A stretch of 64,000 bases of DNA from Delftia sp. PS-11 (GTDB taxonomy: Bacteria > Pseudomonadota > Gammaproteobacteria > Burkholderiales > Burkholderiaceae_C), in contig NZ_JACSYA010000030.1 in assembly GCF_029870285.1 (NCBI RefSeq), forward strand, positions 1 through 64,000. The letters are read 5' to 3'. The notes under the pieces are model-generated. The model did no database searches and had not been told where the DNA came from. It saw nothing but the letters and a program-made list of their open reading frames with translations. This document shows positions 8,925 through 16,804 of the stretch, one piece after another (the stretch's first letter is position 1; each line of letters begins with the position of its first letter). Made by a program: the position numbers and the translations under genes.

Positions 8925-9701
8925 TCATGGAAGAAACGCGTGCAGCGTTTCCGTGAAGCGGGTAGCCTGCTCGATATTGCCCATGTGCGCGGCTTCAGGC
9001 ATCGCCACGAACTCGGCCTTGGGCAGTGCGCCCGCCAGGGCTTCGCTCACCTCCAGGGGCACGGCCTTGTCCTGTCCGCCGCCGATCACCAGTGCGGGGA
9101 TGTGCAGCCGAGCCAGCAGGTCACGATGGTCGAGGCGGCAGATGGCATGCGCGGCGGCGACATAGCCTGGAAGTGGCGCTGCAGCGACCATTTTCCCAAC
9201 CCAGGCGCAGCTGGCGGGTGCCTGCTGCCGAAAATCCGGCGTGAACCAGCGTTCCAGGGTGCCTTGCACCTGCGCCTGCATGCCATCCGCCTGCGCGGCG
9301 CGGATGCGCTCCTGCCATAGCCCAGCCACGGCAGGCGAGGTACTGGCGCCGCAATGGGCCAGGACCAGCCGCTGGACTCTCTCAGGCTGTGCCAGCGCCA
9401 TGGCCTGCGCCACCATGCCACCGAAGGACAGGCCTGCCACCGCGATATCGGCAAGCCCGAGCGTGTCGATGCTCCGCCAGATGGCCTGTGCATAGTCTTC
9501 GACCCCCGCCCCCTCTGGCAGCAGGGCAGATTCGCCATGGCCCGGCAGGTCCGGCACGATCACCAGGCGCTTTTGTGCCAGAACCGGCCATTGCGGGCTC
9601 CAGATATCGCCCTGCACCGCGATGGGGTGCAGCAGCAACAGCGGGGCCGCTCCGGGCGAGCCGAAGACGCGAAGGCGCAGGGAGTCCGGCGCGCTGCTCA
9701 T
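8925..9701 (-). CDS. Alpha/beta hydrolase, 3-oxoadipate enol-lactonase-like
   Basis: A 258-residue alpha/beta hydrolase with the oxyanion HPIA segment, the nucleophile elbow GLSFGGM (Ser92), an acid in GGGQDKAVP and the catalytic His in PEAAHMGN. Overall layout and length resemble PcaD-type lactonases and small carboxylic ester hydrolases. It overlaps the upstream dioxygenase gene by four bases (ATGA) and is the last gene of the dioxygenase operon. It probably hydrolyses a lactone or ring-opened product downstream of ring cleavage. The specific substrate is not determined. Confidence 0.85.
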   Translation of the reverse strand: MSSAPDSLRLRVFGSPGAAPLLLLHPIAVQGDIWSPQWPVLAQKRLVIVPDLPGHGESALLPEGAGVEDYAQAIWRSIDTLGLADIAVAGLSFGGMVAQAMALAQPERVQRLVLAHCGASTSPAVAGLWQERIRAAQADGMQAQVQGTLERWFTPDFRQQAPASCAWVGKMVAAAPLPGYVAAAHAICRLDHRDLLARLHIPALVIGGGQDKAVPLEVSEALAGALPKAEFVAMPEAAHMGNIEQATRFTETLHAFLP

Positions 9702-10525
9702 GGCCGAGCCTCCCAGGACGCCAGCGCGATGCCGGTGTACCAGTCGGGAACGGCTTCGTAGAAGTGGCTGCGGAACGCCGCTCCCCGGGCCGCGCCTTGC
9801 GCCACCAGCCAGTTGCGAATCTCTTCGGCGCCATTGCCTGCCTGGTTCACGTTCTGCGCAGAGAAATGCGCCAGATCGTTCTCGTCGCCGCACGCCAGCA
9901 GCCGGAGAAACTCGCGGTCAAAGGCTTCATTGACCATCCCCATGCGCGGTGTGGCCACGTCGTGGCTGATGCCACCGGTGGCCAGCACGGCCACGCGCAC
10001 ATCCTCGGGATAGGAGTCGATGGCGCTGCGCAGCATCCGTCCCCACATGAGGCAGCGGCGCATCGTGGGCAGCGGTGGCTGCACGCAATTGATCAGCAAA
10101 GGCACGATGCGGGCCTTGTGCTCCAGGCCGGCCAGAAGCAGTGGCGTCAGCACGCCATGGTCCAGCGTCAGGTGCATGGAAAAAGAGGGGTCGAAGTCGG
10201 CGCTCAGTGCCTCCCCGAGCAGATGGGCGCCGAATCCGGCATCACCCGCCAGATCAAGCTTCGGTGCGTTGAGCCAGTGCTCGGCCGGCACCGGGTAACG
10301 ATTGCCTGCACCGATGCAAAATGCCGGGAAGTTGTCCAGGAAAAAGTTGTGCAGATGGTCATCCGAGACCACCACCAGAATGTCGGGGCGACTGGCTGCA
10401 ATGGCTGTGCCAAATTGCCGGAAAGCCGTGTAGACGCGGTCGCGAACCTCGTCCCCTACGGCCTGGGGCAGATTCAGCATCACCGGGGTATGGCTGGCCG
10501 CGAAGGCGCCAACGAATTCAGCCAT
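9698..10525 (-). CDS. Class III extradiol dioxygenase, LigB-like catalytic subunit
   Basis: A 275-residue LigB-family protein. Metal-ligand positions match protocatechuate 4,5-dioxygenase LigB: His12 in ASHTP, His57 in SDDHLH, and an acidic ligand at Glu234 or Glu235 in NGAEEIRNW. His188 in GGISHD corresponds to the catalytic base. It should open a catecholic or hydroxypyridine-type ring with O2 at a non-haem Fe(II). It overlaps the LigA-like small subunit gene by eight bases and the lactonase-like gene by four. The exact ring substrate (protocatechuate, gallate or a pyridine diol) cannot be decided from sequence alone. Confidence 0.87.
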   Translation of the reverse strand: MAEFVGAFAASHTPVMLNLPQAVGDEVRDRVYTAFRQFGTAIAASRPDILVVVSDDHLHNFFLDNFPAFCIGAGNRYPVPAEHWLNAPKLDLAGDAGFGAHLLGEALSADFDPSFSMHLTLDHGVLTPLLLAGLEHKARIVPLLINCVQPPLPTMRRCLMWGRMLRSAIDSYPEDVRVAVLATGGISHDVATPRMGMVNEAFDREFLRLLACGDENDLAHFSAQNVNQAGNGAEEIRNWLVAQGAARGAAFRSHFYEAVPDWYTGIALASWEARP

Positions 10526-10826
10526 GGGATGCCTCCTGCGCCACGGCGCGCAACGATTGCAGAAATTCATGTTCGGGCATGTGCACTCCAAGCGCATGTG
10601 CCCGCAGCAGGTAGGGATTGGCACCCGCCAGGTACAGCGCGCCGATGGCGTTGTCCCGGATCTGGTGCTTGACGGCGGTGGGCAGGTCGATGTGCTGCAT
10701 GTATTCCAGGGGGTTGGCCAGATAGCGCTGGAGATGCCCTTCCTTGTGGTGGACATCGAAGAGCACGCGATCAATCCAGTAGCACTCGGGCGTGGGCATG
10801 GACAGCTGCCAGTTGCGGGTGCTCAT
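10518..10826 (-). CDS. Extradiol dioxygenase small subunit, LigA-like
   Basis: A 102-residue protein of the LigA alpha-subunit type, which caps the active site of the LigB catalytic subunit. The segment NPLEYM, then DNAIGALYLAGANPYLLR, resembles the LigA helical core. It lies directly before the LigB-like gene with an eight-base overlap and starts within the stop of the preceding hydrolase gene (ATGA at 10823-10826). The tight packing supports a stoichiometric complex. Confidence 0.82.
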   Translation of the reverse strand: MSTRNWQLSMPTPECYWIDRVLFDVHHKEGHLQRYLANPLEYMQHIDLPTAVKHQIRDNAIGALYLAGANPYLLRAHALGVHMPEHEFLQSLRAVAQEASHG

Positions 10827-11992
10827 TTCGCATCTCCGGTGGCGCCGACGCGTTCTGCCAGCCAGGCAACGATGGTCGGCAGCGTTTGCGGCGTGAGTCC
10901 CATGTGGCCGCCAGGAAAAAGCCGCACATGCTTGGGGCTGCCGTGCGAGCACAGCAGGTAGAGGTCTTCGATCGGGCATTGCCTGTCCTCGCGGCCATTG
11001 ACCAGCAGCAGCGGCGCGCTGCGGCGATCCAGCAGGCCCTGGTCGAGCAAGGAAAGGCGCTTGAAGAATGCCAGGTATTCCTCATCATTGCGTGCGCCCA
11101 GCATGCGGCAGCGGGTTTCGACCAGGCCCATGAGGTAGCTGTCCGGGTAGCGTGATGCCCCGATCCACTCTGGCTGGAACATATGGTGCGCACCGCCTCC
11201 CCAGTTGACGGCGCCGCGCAGGCGGTCCGGATAAAGCAGTGCCAGCTTGGTCGCCCAATATCCGCCGAATGAGCGGCCCAGGCATGCCATGCGGCTGCCG
11301 TCCAGGTCCGACTGAGCCTCGACCCAGTCGAACACGGTCGCGAACTGGCGCTCGGCATCCGGAACGCCCCGCACTGGCGATTCGCCGGTGCCGGCATTGT
11401 CCATGGCCACGGTGGCTATGCCCAGGGCCAGCAGCGCCTCGCAGGCCTGTGTCATCTGCTCCTTCCAGGCATCGACGCCACCCCACATTACCACGACAGG
11501 CGGGCGCTCCACGCCCGGTGGGGTGCGCAGCAGCACCACCACTTCCCGGCCTTCGTCCGCACGGCCTGCGAAAGGAATGGCAATACGCCTTGCCGGCACA
11601 TCCCACAGGCGCGCGGCCTGGAGGTAGGACTCGCGCTCCAGCTCGGCGCTGCGTGCCTTGCCTGGGTGATCGGGGCAGGGAAAGCGTCCCATGAAGTAAA
11701 GGCCGCTGGCTTTCATGAAGAGCCGGCTGGCGGTTGCGGTGTCCTCTTGCGATAACGCCTCTTGTGCCTGGCGGTAGACCACTTGTCCGTGCTGCATCCA
11801 GTAGGCGGACCAGCTTTCTCCATCCAGGCCCGGCAGATGGTCGATCAGCGCAATCCCTTCCTCTGCATCGAGTGCGTTCATGGGGTGGGTGCGTGATGCC
11901 AGCCGGGCCTTCATCCAGGCACGGGTTTCGTCCAGCGTCTTGGGCCGTCCTTGAATTGCGGCCTCGGGGGCCGTCTGCTTGCTCATGTCCAT
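10823..11992 (-). CDS. Alpha/beta hydrolase with N-terminal helical cap, possible C-C hydrolase
   Basis: A 389-residue hydrolase. The first ~130 residues are helical, and the core begins with RIAIPFAGR. Catalytic elements are GRSFGGYW (nucleophile Ser), VNGREDRQCP (acid) and FPGGHMG (His). This layout, with a helical N-terminal domain, recalls 2,6-dihydroxypseudooxynicotine hydrolase and FrsA-like proteins. It is the first gene of the operon with the LigA/LigB dioxygenase, so hydrolysis of a C-C bond or ester in an aromatic substrate is plausible. GGAG lies five bases before ATG 11992; a second in-frame ATG is at 11986. The activity is inferred. Confidence 0.8.
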   Translation of the reverse strand: MDMSKQTAPEAAIQGRPKTLDETRAWMKARLASRTHPMNALDAEEGIALIDHLPGLDGESWSAYWMQHGQVVYRQAQEALSQEDTATASRLFMKASGLYFMGRFPCPDHPGKARSAELERESYLQAARLWDVPARRIAIPFAGRADEGREVVVLLRTPPGVERPPVVVMWGGVDAWKEQMTQACEALLALGIATVAMDNAGTGESPVRGVPDAERQFATVFDWVEAQSDLDGSRMACLGRSFGGYWATKLALLYPDRLRGAVNWGGGAHHMFQPEWIGASRYPDSYLMGLVETRCRMLGARNDEEYLAFFKRLSLLDQGLLDRRSAPLLLVNGREDRQCPIEDLYLLCSHGSPKHVRLFPGGHMGLTPQTLPTIVAWLAERVGATGDAK

Positions 11993-12293
11993 TGCGTCTC
12001 CGTTGCGGTGGCACGCGGGCAGGCCGATTGGCTTGCCGCCAGTGTTCCCCGAAATGCTAGGCGTGGGCGCCGCCCTGGGCTTGCCTGCACAGGCACTCAC
12101 TCTTGACTCGGAATGCGCTCGTGGTGTGCCGGTGCGGCAGCCGTCATCAGCGGCTGGGTACTGCGCGCAAACCCTTGCTTTTGCCTCGGTCTGAAGCCGC
12201 CTTTGACCGTTATCGCAATACGGCGCAAAGCCCGTTGACGATTGGCAGGCTCAGCCGCTTCAATCGCCTCCCAACCAACCTGGAGACAAATCA
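11993..12293. promoter_or_regulatory. Divergent promoter region, hydrolase operon / monooxygenase
   Basis: A 301-base gap with no credible gene between two divergent catabolic units. A palindrome CCGT-N9-ACGG spans 12207-12223. On the plus strand a possible sigma-70 promoter has TTGACG at 12235-12240 and TTCAAT at 12259-12264 (18-base spacer), about 30 bases before the monooxygenase ATG. No regulator gene is adjacent; the nearest candidate regulator is the AraC gene at 15665. Confidence 0.35.
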
Positions 12294-13418
12294 ATGACCA
12301 AGGAACGACAGGTCCTCGTTGTCGGTGGAGGCATCGCCGGCATGGCCACAACGCTCATGCTGCGAAGGCTCGGTGCGCAGGTTCTGCTCATCGACCTCGA
12401 CCCCGGCTGGCGGGTGTACGGCGCGGGCATCACCATCACGGGACCCACCCTGCGCGCCATGAAGCAGCTCGGCATCTACGACGAAGTGGCTGCACAGGCT
12501 TATGTGGGGCAAGGCATCCGCATCTGCGATGTGCAGGGACAGCCCATCGACGAAGTTGCGACGCCGATTGCTCCGGACGCTGGCGTGGCCGGCTGTGGCG
12601 GCATCATGCGACCGCTGCTGCACCGGATCATGTCAGCCCATGTGCGGGAGTGCGGTGCGCAGGTGCGCCTGGGCCTGACCGTCGATGTCCTCACCGACCA
12701 GGACAACGGTGTCCAGGTGCAGTTGAGCGACGGCAGCGAGCACCGCTTCGACCTTGTAGTCGGTGCCGATGGCCTGTTTTCCCGGGTGCGCCAGCTGCTG
12801 TTCCCGCAGGCCGAAAAGCCGCGCTACATGGGGCAGTACGTGTGGCGTACCGTGGCACCTCGGCCGCGCGGCCTGGACCAGCGCCATTTCTTCCTCGGAG
12901 GGCCTCACAAGGTGGGGCTGACGCCTGTTTCGCCCGACGCCATGTACATGTTCCTGCTGGAAACCAGCGCGCAGCGCGGCCATGTGCCGGATGCGGATTT
13001 GGCGCCTCAGCTTTCCCGCTTGCTGGCGTCCTACGGGGGACCGCTGCGCGAGATTCGCGAAAGCCTGTCGGAGAACTCCCCCATCATCGTGCGCCCCTTG
13101 GAGGCATTCCGTCTGCCCAGGCCCTGGTCGCGCGGGAACACGCTGCTCATCGGCGATGCGGCCCACCCGACCACGCCCCAACTGGCGTCCGGCGCCGGCC
13201 TGGCGATCGAGGATGCTCTGGTGCTGGCCGAGGAGTTGCGCGGCACCGACCATGTCGCCACCGCGCTCCAGCGTTTCATGCAACGCCGTTATGAACGCTG
13301 CCAGCTGGTGGTGGAGAACTCGTTCGAAATCGGCAATCGGGAGCGAGCGGGCGCACCCGCAGGTGAACAGACCGAAATTCTGGCCCGAAGCCTGGCTGCG
13401 CTCGCTGAAGACATTTGA
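12294..13418 (+). CDS. FAD-dependent monooxygenase (class A, aromatic hydroxylase)
   Basis: A 374-residue flavoprotein monooxygenase. The FAD-binding GGGIAG lies at about residues 11-16, the DG motif is VVGADGLFSR near 155-165, and the GD motif is LIGDAAHPTTP near 283-293 followed by GLAIEDALVLAEEL. These are the three signatures of the 4-hydroxybenzoate hydroxylase group. It should insert one oxygen into an aromatic or N-heteroaromatic ring using NAD(P)H, preparing a diol for the LigAB-type dioxygenase encoded divergently. It resembles 6-hydroxynicotinate or salicylate-type hydroxylases in general form; the substrate is unproven. GGAG lies eight bases before the ATG. Confidence 0.88.
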   Translation: MTKERQVLVVGGGIAGMATTLMLRRLGAQVLLIDLDPGWRVYGAGITITGPTLRAMKQLGIYDEVAAQAYVGQGIRICDVQGQPIDEVATPIAPDAGVAGCGGIMRPLLHRIMSAHVRECGAQVRLGLTVDVLTDQDNGVQVQLSDGSEHRFDLVVGADGLFSRVRQLLFPQAEKPRYMGQYVWRTVAPRPRGLDQRHFFLGGPHKVGLTPVSPDAMYMFLLETSAQRGHVPDADLAPQLSRLLASYGGPLREIRESLSENSPIIVRPLEAFRLPRPWSRGNTLLIGDAAHPTTPQLASGAGLAIEDALVLAEELRGTDHVATALQRFMQRRYERCQLVVENSFEIGNRERAGAPAGEQTEILARSLAALAEDI

Positions 13419-13491
13419 GTCCAAGGCAGCGCATGGCTGCCAGTCAACAGAGACCTATAACCACGGCGGAGTTCCCGCCAAGGAGACAAGC

Positions 13492-14577
13492 ATGAATCCA
13501 TCCCCGGTGCTGGCGCGCTGCGCCCTGCTGACGGCGCTGGCGGGCGCCCATTGCATCGCCCATGCGCAATCCGGCGCCACTCTCTACGGCATTGTGGACG
13601 TGGCAGTGGAGCGGTTGACCAACGTGAACAGTGCTGGCGCAAGCCTGGTCCGCGAGCCATCGCTGACAGGCTCCCTGCCATCCCGCCTGGGCCTGCGGGT
13701 CCGTGAGGATCTCGGCGGTGGCCTGTTCGCGCTGGCACAGCTTGAAATGGGACTGGCGCCCGACACTGGCGGCCTGAATTTTGGCGGGCGCTCCTGGGGC
13801 CGTGGCAGCTTCGTCGGCCTGGGCACACCATACGGCACCATCACTGCCGGCCGTCTGCCGTTGATGACAACGCAAGCAATCCACTCGGCAATGGGGCCCA
13901 GCCTGTATTCCCTGGGCTCCCTGGATGCCTACATTCCGGCGGCTTTCAGCGACAACGCGATCGGCTACCTGGGGAGTTTTGGCCCCATGACGTTCGGGGC
14001 AACCTACAGCTTTGGCCGTGACACCGTCGCGGGTGTGGGGCCTACCGCGACCAACTGTCCAGGCGAAACAGGCGGGCAAGCATGCCGCCAGTGGACGGCC
14101 ATGGTGAAGTACACCCGCCAGGACTTCAGTGCAGCCATCAGCCATGATGTGATGAATGGCGGGCCCAACGCCACCCTGGGGCTCAACGACTCCCGGTTTC
14201 GCGACAGGCGTACGCTGGTATCCGCAAGCATGCAGGTTTCTGCCCTGCGCGTGTTTGCCGGCGTGCTGCACCGCTCGCGCAGCACGGCTGTGGAAATGCG
14301 CACCAATATCTACTATCTGGGCGCAAGCTACCCGTTCGCCCCCCGCTGGACCCTGGATACGGAGGTTTACCGGTATGGCGTGCAAAACAGTTCCGATCGG
14401 GCCAATATGGTCGCGTTGCGTGTCAGCCATGCATTTTCACCGCGCACGACAGCCTACCTCAGTGCAGGATATGTGCGCAATTCTGCTTCGGCCGCAGTGT
14501 CCGTCAGTGCTGCATCAACCGTTGGTGCTGGCATGAATCAAATGGGTATTGCTGCAGGTCTGCGCCACTCATTCTGA
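13492..14577 (+). CDS. Outer-membrane porin (Burkholderiales general porin family)
   Basis: A 361-residue beta-barrel porin. A signal peptide covers residues 1-25 (ending AHCIAHAQ), followed by SGATLYGIVDVAVER, the standard first strand of this family. The periplasmic turn motifs SRLGLRVREDLGGGLFALAQLE and a terminal strand ending in Phe (AAGLRHSF) are visible; the C-terminal Phe is needed for barrel assembly. AAGGAG lies nine bases before ATG 13492. It follows the monooxygenase by 73 bases and may be its co-expressed uptake channel for the aromatic substrate. Confidence 0.9.
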   Translation: MNPSPVLARCALLTALAGAHCIAHAQSGATLYGIVDVAVERLTNVNSAGASLVREPSLTGSLPSRLGLRVREDLGGGLFALAQLEMGLAPDTGGLNFGGRSWGRGSFVGLGTPYGTITAGRLPLMTTQAIHSAMGPSLYSLGSLDAYIPAAFSDNAIGYLGSFGPMTFGATYSFGRDTVAGVGPTATNCPGETGGQACRQWTAMVKYTRQDFSAAISHDVMNGGPNATLGLNDSRFRDRRTLVSASMQVSALRVFAGVLHRSRSTAVEMRTNIYYLGASYPFAPRWTLDTEVYRYGVQNSSDRANMVALRVSHAFSPRTTAYLSAGYVRNSASAAVSVSAASTVGAGMNQMGIAAGLRHSF

Positions 14578-14613
14578 TCTTTTCTCTGTATATTCAATCA
14601 GGTGGAGTTCGAA

Positions 14614-15624
14614 ATGAACGAAAAATCCATGACCCGCCGCAGCTTGGTCAAGCGCGCTGTACTGCTCGCTCCAATTCCAGCTTCTACCGTATCTTCTTTC
14701 TCTCTGGCACAAAGTTCAGGTGCGCTTTCTTTGGCGCGAATTATCGTGGGTTCTGGCGCAGGATCGGTCATAGATACCCTTGCTCGCCGGGTGTGCGAGA
14801 GGTTGACTCCTCACTATTCGCAATCGGCGATTGTTGAGAACCGCACGGGTGCTTCCGGCCAGCTCGCGGTGAGCTATGTCAAGAATGCACCCAAGGATGG
14901 GGCGACGATCTTGCTGACGCCTTCTCCTCATCTTGTGCTTTTTCCTTATACTTTCCAGAATCTGCCTTATCGACCGGCGACAGATCTGATGCCCGTATCG
15001 ATTGGTGCGACATTCGACTTGGCTTTTGCTGTGGGGCCGGCTGTTCCTGAACAAGTCAGAAATCTTCATGATTTCGTCCGCTGGTGCAAAGCTAACCCTG
15101 ATAAATCACAATTCGGCTCACCTGCCGCCGGGTCTACACCACACTTTGCCGGAGCCATGCTGGCCCGTGCTGGAGACTTCAGGCTGGATCATGTCGCTTA
15201 CCGTGGCCCGGGACCCGCAGTGCTTGACATGGTGGGTGGCCATATTGCTGCAGCATGCGCTCCATTGGGGGATGTTCATACATTTGCCAAATCCGAAAAA
15301 TGCCGGATTCTGGCCACTACAGGAAGCCGGCGCAGCATTTTCATGCCAGGTGTGCCGACATTTTCTGAAATGGGATTCAAAGATGTCGTCATTCAGGATT
15401 GGGTGGGATTTTTTCTGCCAGCAAATACTCCTAAGCCGCTGCAGAAAAATGCACAGGATGAAATTGTGCGCGTCTTGTCAAACAAAGAACTGCAGGAAGC
15501 CATGGCCGCCAACTGCTATGAAACAGGGGGCGGGACCGCTGAAGCGCTGGCTGAGCGCATGCGTATTGAAACCGCGCGTTGGAAGAGTGTGGTCACAGCA
15601 CTGGGATTCACTGCTGTGAGTTGA
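14614..15624 (+). CDS. Bug-type (TctC) solute-binding protein with Tat signal
   Basis: A 336-residue tripartite tricarboxylate transporter receptor. The leader carries a twin-arginine motif (TRRSLVK) and a hydrophobic stretch ending near SLAQS. The mature part has the family's two lobes, with the usual RTGASGQLAVSYVKNAPKDG and HVAYRGPGPAVLDMVGG segments. No TctA or TctB membrane genes are nearby, as is common for orphan Bug proteins in this order. GGTGGAG lies six bases before ATG 14614; a GTG at 14602 lies inside that site. It lies in the lower-GC patch between the porin and the AraC gene and may bind the substrate of one of those modules. Confidence 0.88.
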   Translation: MNEKSMTRRSLVKRAVLLAPIPASTVSSFSLAQSSGALSLARIIVGSGAGSVIDTLARRVCERLTPHYSQSAIVENRTGASGQLAVSYVKNAPKDGATILLTPSPHLVLFPYTFQNLPYRPATDLMPVSIGATFDLAFAVGPAVPEQVRNLHDFVRWCKANPDKSQFGSPAAGSTPHFAGAMLARAGDFRLDHVAYRGPGPAVLDMVGGHIAAACAPLGDVHTFAKSEKCRILATTGSRRSIFMPGVPTFSEMGFKDVVIQDWVGFFLPANTPKPLQKNAQDEIVRVLSNKELQEAMAANCYETGGGTAEALAERMRIETARWKSVVTALGFTAVS

Positions 15625-15664
15625 TATTTCGCTGTGTGCTGTGGGAGCGTAAGACGGCAGGTCA

Positions 15665-16624
15665 TCAGCCTGCAAGCAATCGTCTTTGTTGCACTGCATC
15701 ACGGCGGAATTCGCGTGGCGCAATACCGAAGCGTTTCTTGAAGGAGCGACTGAAATGGGCGACATCATTGAAACCCCAGTAATAGGCGATTTCTCCGATC
15801 GACCGTGCCGCCAGCGCAGGCGATGCCAGATCGCTGCGGCAGTGCTCAAGCCGCTGGGACCAGACGCTTTTCATCAAAGACTCGCCATCGCCCGCGAACA
15901 GCTCATAAAGGTATCGGGTGGACAGTCCCACCGCCTCGGCCACGCTGTGGGCTTCCAGCGTGCTGTTGCGCAGGTTGTCTCGCAAATAGTCCATGACCCG
16001 TTGCCGGTGCAGCGCCCGAAGGCGCGAGGGGGCCGTGCCGATTTTGCGGACTGTGTGGCTGAGCGCGGCACTCAGGACATGGGGCAATGCGCCGGCCAGA
16101 TGGTCTGCCTGGTGCTCGTCGAGTGTGCTGGCACAGGAGAACATCTGATCCACAAAAGCCGCGAACAGATGGGCTGCGCCATCGTTGCACGATACCGCTG
16201 TGGCTGTCAGGGTATCAGCCTCTGGAATGGAGCGGCGCAAGGCATCGGGCTCCAGATAAATGGATTGGGTATAGATATGGTCTGTCCGGATGGAAAAAGG
16301 CCTGGAGGGATCAATCAAGAAAAGATCGCCTGCTTTCACTTCCGAGGACCGCCCATCTTGCATTACGAACGCTGTACCTTCGCGCTGCAGTGTCACCAGC
16401 CAGCGTGTGGGGCGGAAGAAATGCTGTGATTTGGTGATATGCGGGGAAAAACGCAGTGCTGCGATATGCAGTTTACGTCCGCTGTACGCAGTGATGTGAG
16501 ACGTAAAAGAACTCACATCTGGCTGCTCCACCGCCAGATCGACTGCGAACAGCCTGTGCATCGCGTCCGAGAAAATGGCCGGGGCAGGTGCTCCTTCAAA
16601 AGAGATGCTTTGGTACGGAGTCAT
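15665..16624 (-). CDS. AraC-family transcriptional regulator
   Basis: About 319 residues from ATG 16624; an upstream ATG at 16753 would give 362 residues, but those extra residues look unlike the family. Neither start has a clear ribosome-binding site. The N-terminal half is an AraC_binding_2-type sensor domain (PTRWLVTLQREG, GDLFLIDPSRPF). The C-terminal ~100 residues hold two helix-turn-helix motifs, ending in IAYYWGFNDVAHFSRSFKKRFG. It is divergent from the amidohydrolase and convergent with the Bug gene. It probably activates one or both, and perhaps the aromatic operon to its left. Confidence 0.85.
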   Translation of the reverse strand: MTPYQSISFEGAPAPAIFSDAMHRLFAVDLAVEQPDVSSFTSHITAYSGRKLHIAALRFSPHITKSQHFFRPTRWLVTLQREGTAFVMQDGRSSEVKAGDLFLIDPSRPFSIRTDHIYTQSIYLEPDALRRSIPEADTLTATAVSCNDGAAHLFAAFVDQMFSCASTLDEHQADHLAGALPHVLSAALSHTVRKIGTAPSRLRALHRQRVMDYLRDNLRNSTLEAHSVAEAVGLSTRYLYELFAGDGESLMKSVWSQRLEHCRSDLASPALAARSIGEIAYYWGFNDVAHFSRSFKKRFGIAPREFRRDAVQQRRLLAG

Positions 16625-16763
16625 ACGGCAGGTTGGGTCAAAGTCTTGTCGATAGTGTTTGATTTCTTGATGTACGTCAATACGGGAAACCCTTGGCGAT
16701 GTTCTTCGGCAACCACCTTGGTTGGCGGCTTTTGAGCTGCCTTGGATGTTCATGAAATTTATT

Positions 16764-16787
16764 GCGAATGGTTTTTATTCGCTTTTT
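16764..16787 (+). promoter_or_regulatory. Hairpin with T-run in amidohydrolase leader
   Basis: GCGAAT, seven bases (GGTTTTT), ATTCGC, then five T bases, ending 17 bases before the amidohydrolase ATG. On the plus strand it reads like a short intrinsic terminator, or it could be an operator for the divergent AraC protein. The stem is only six base pairs, so termination would be weak. Confidence 0.35.
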
Positions 16788-16804
16788 AATGAAAAGGAGA
16801 CAGT

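Noticed and set aside
12294..13418. Ubiquinone biosynthesis hydroxylase (UbiH/UbiF)
   Set aside because: The gene sits in a catabolic cluster with a ring-cleavage dioxygenase and porin, and lacks the ubi neighbourhood.
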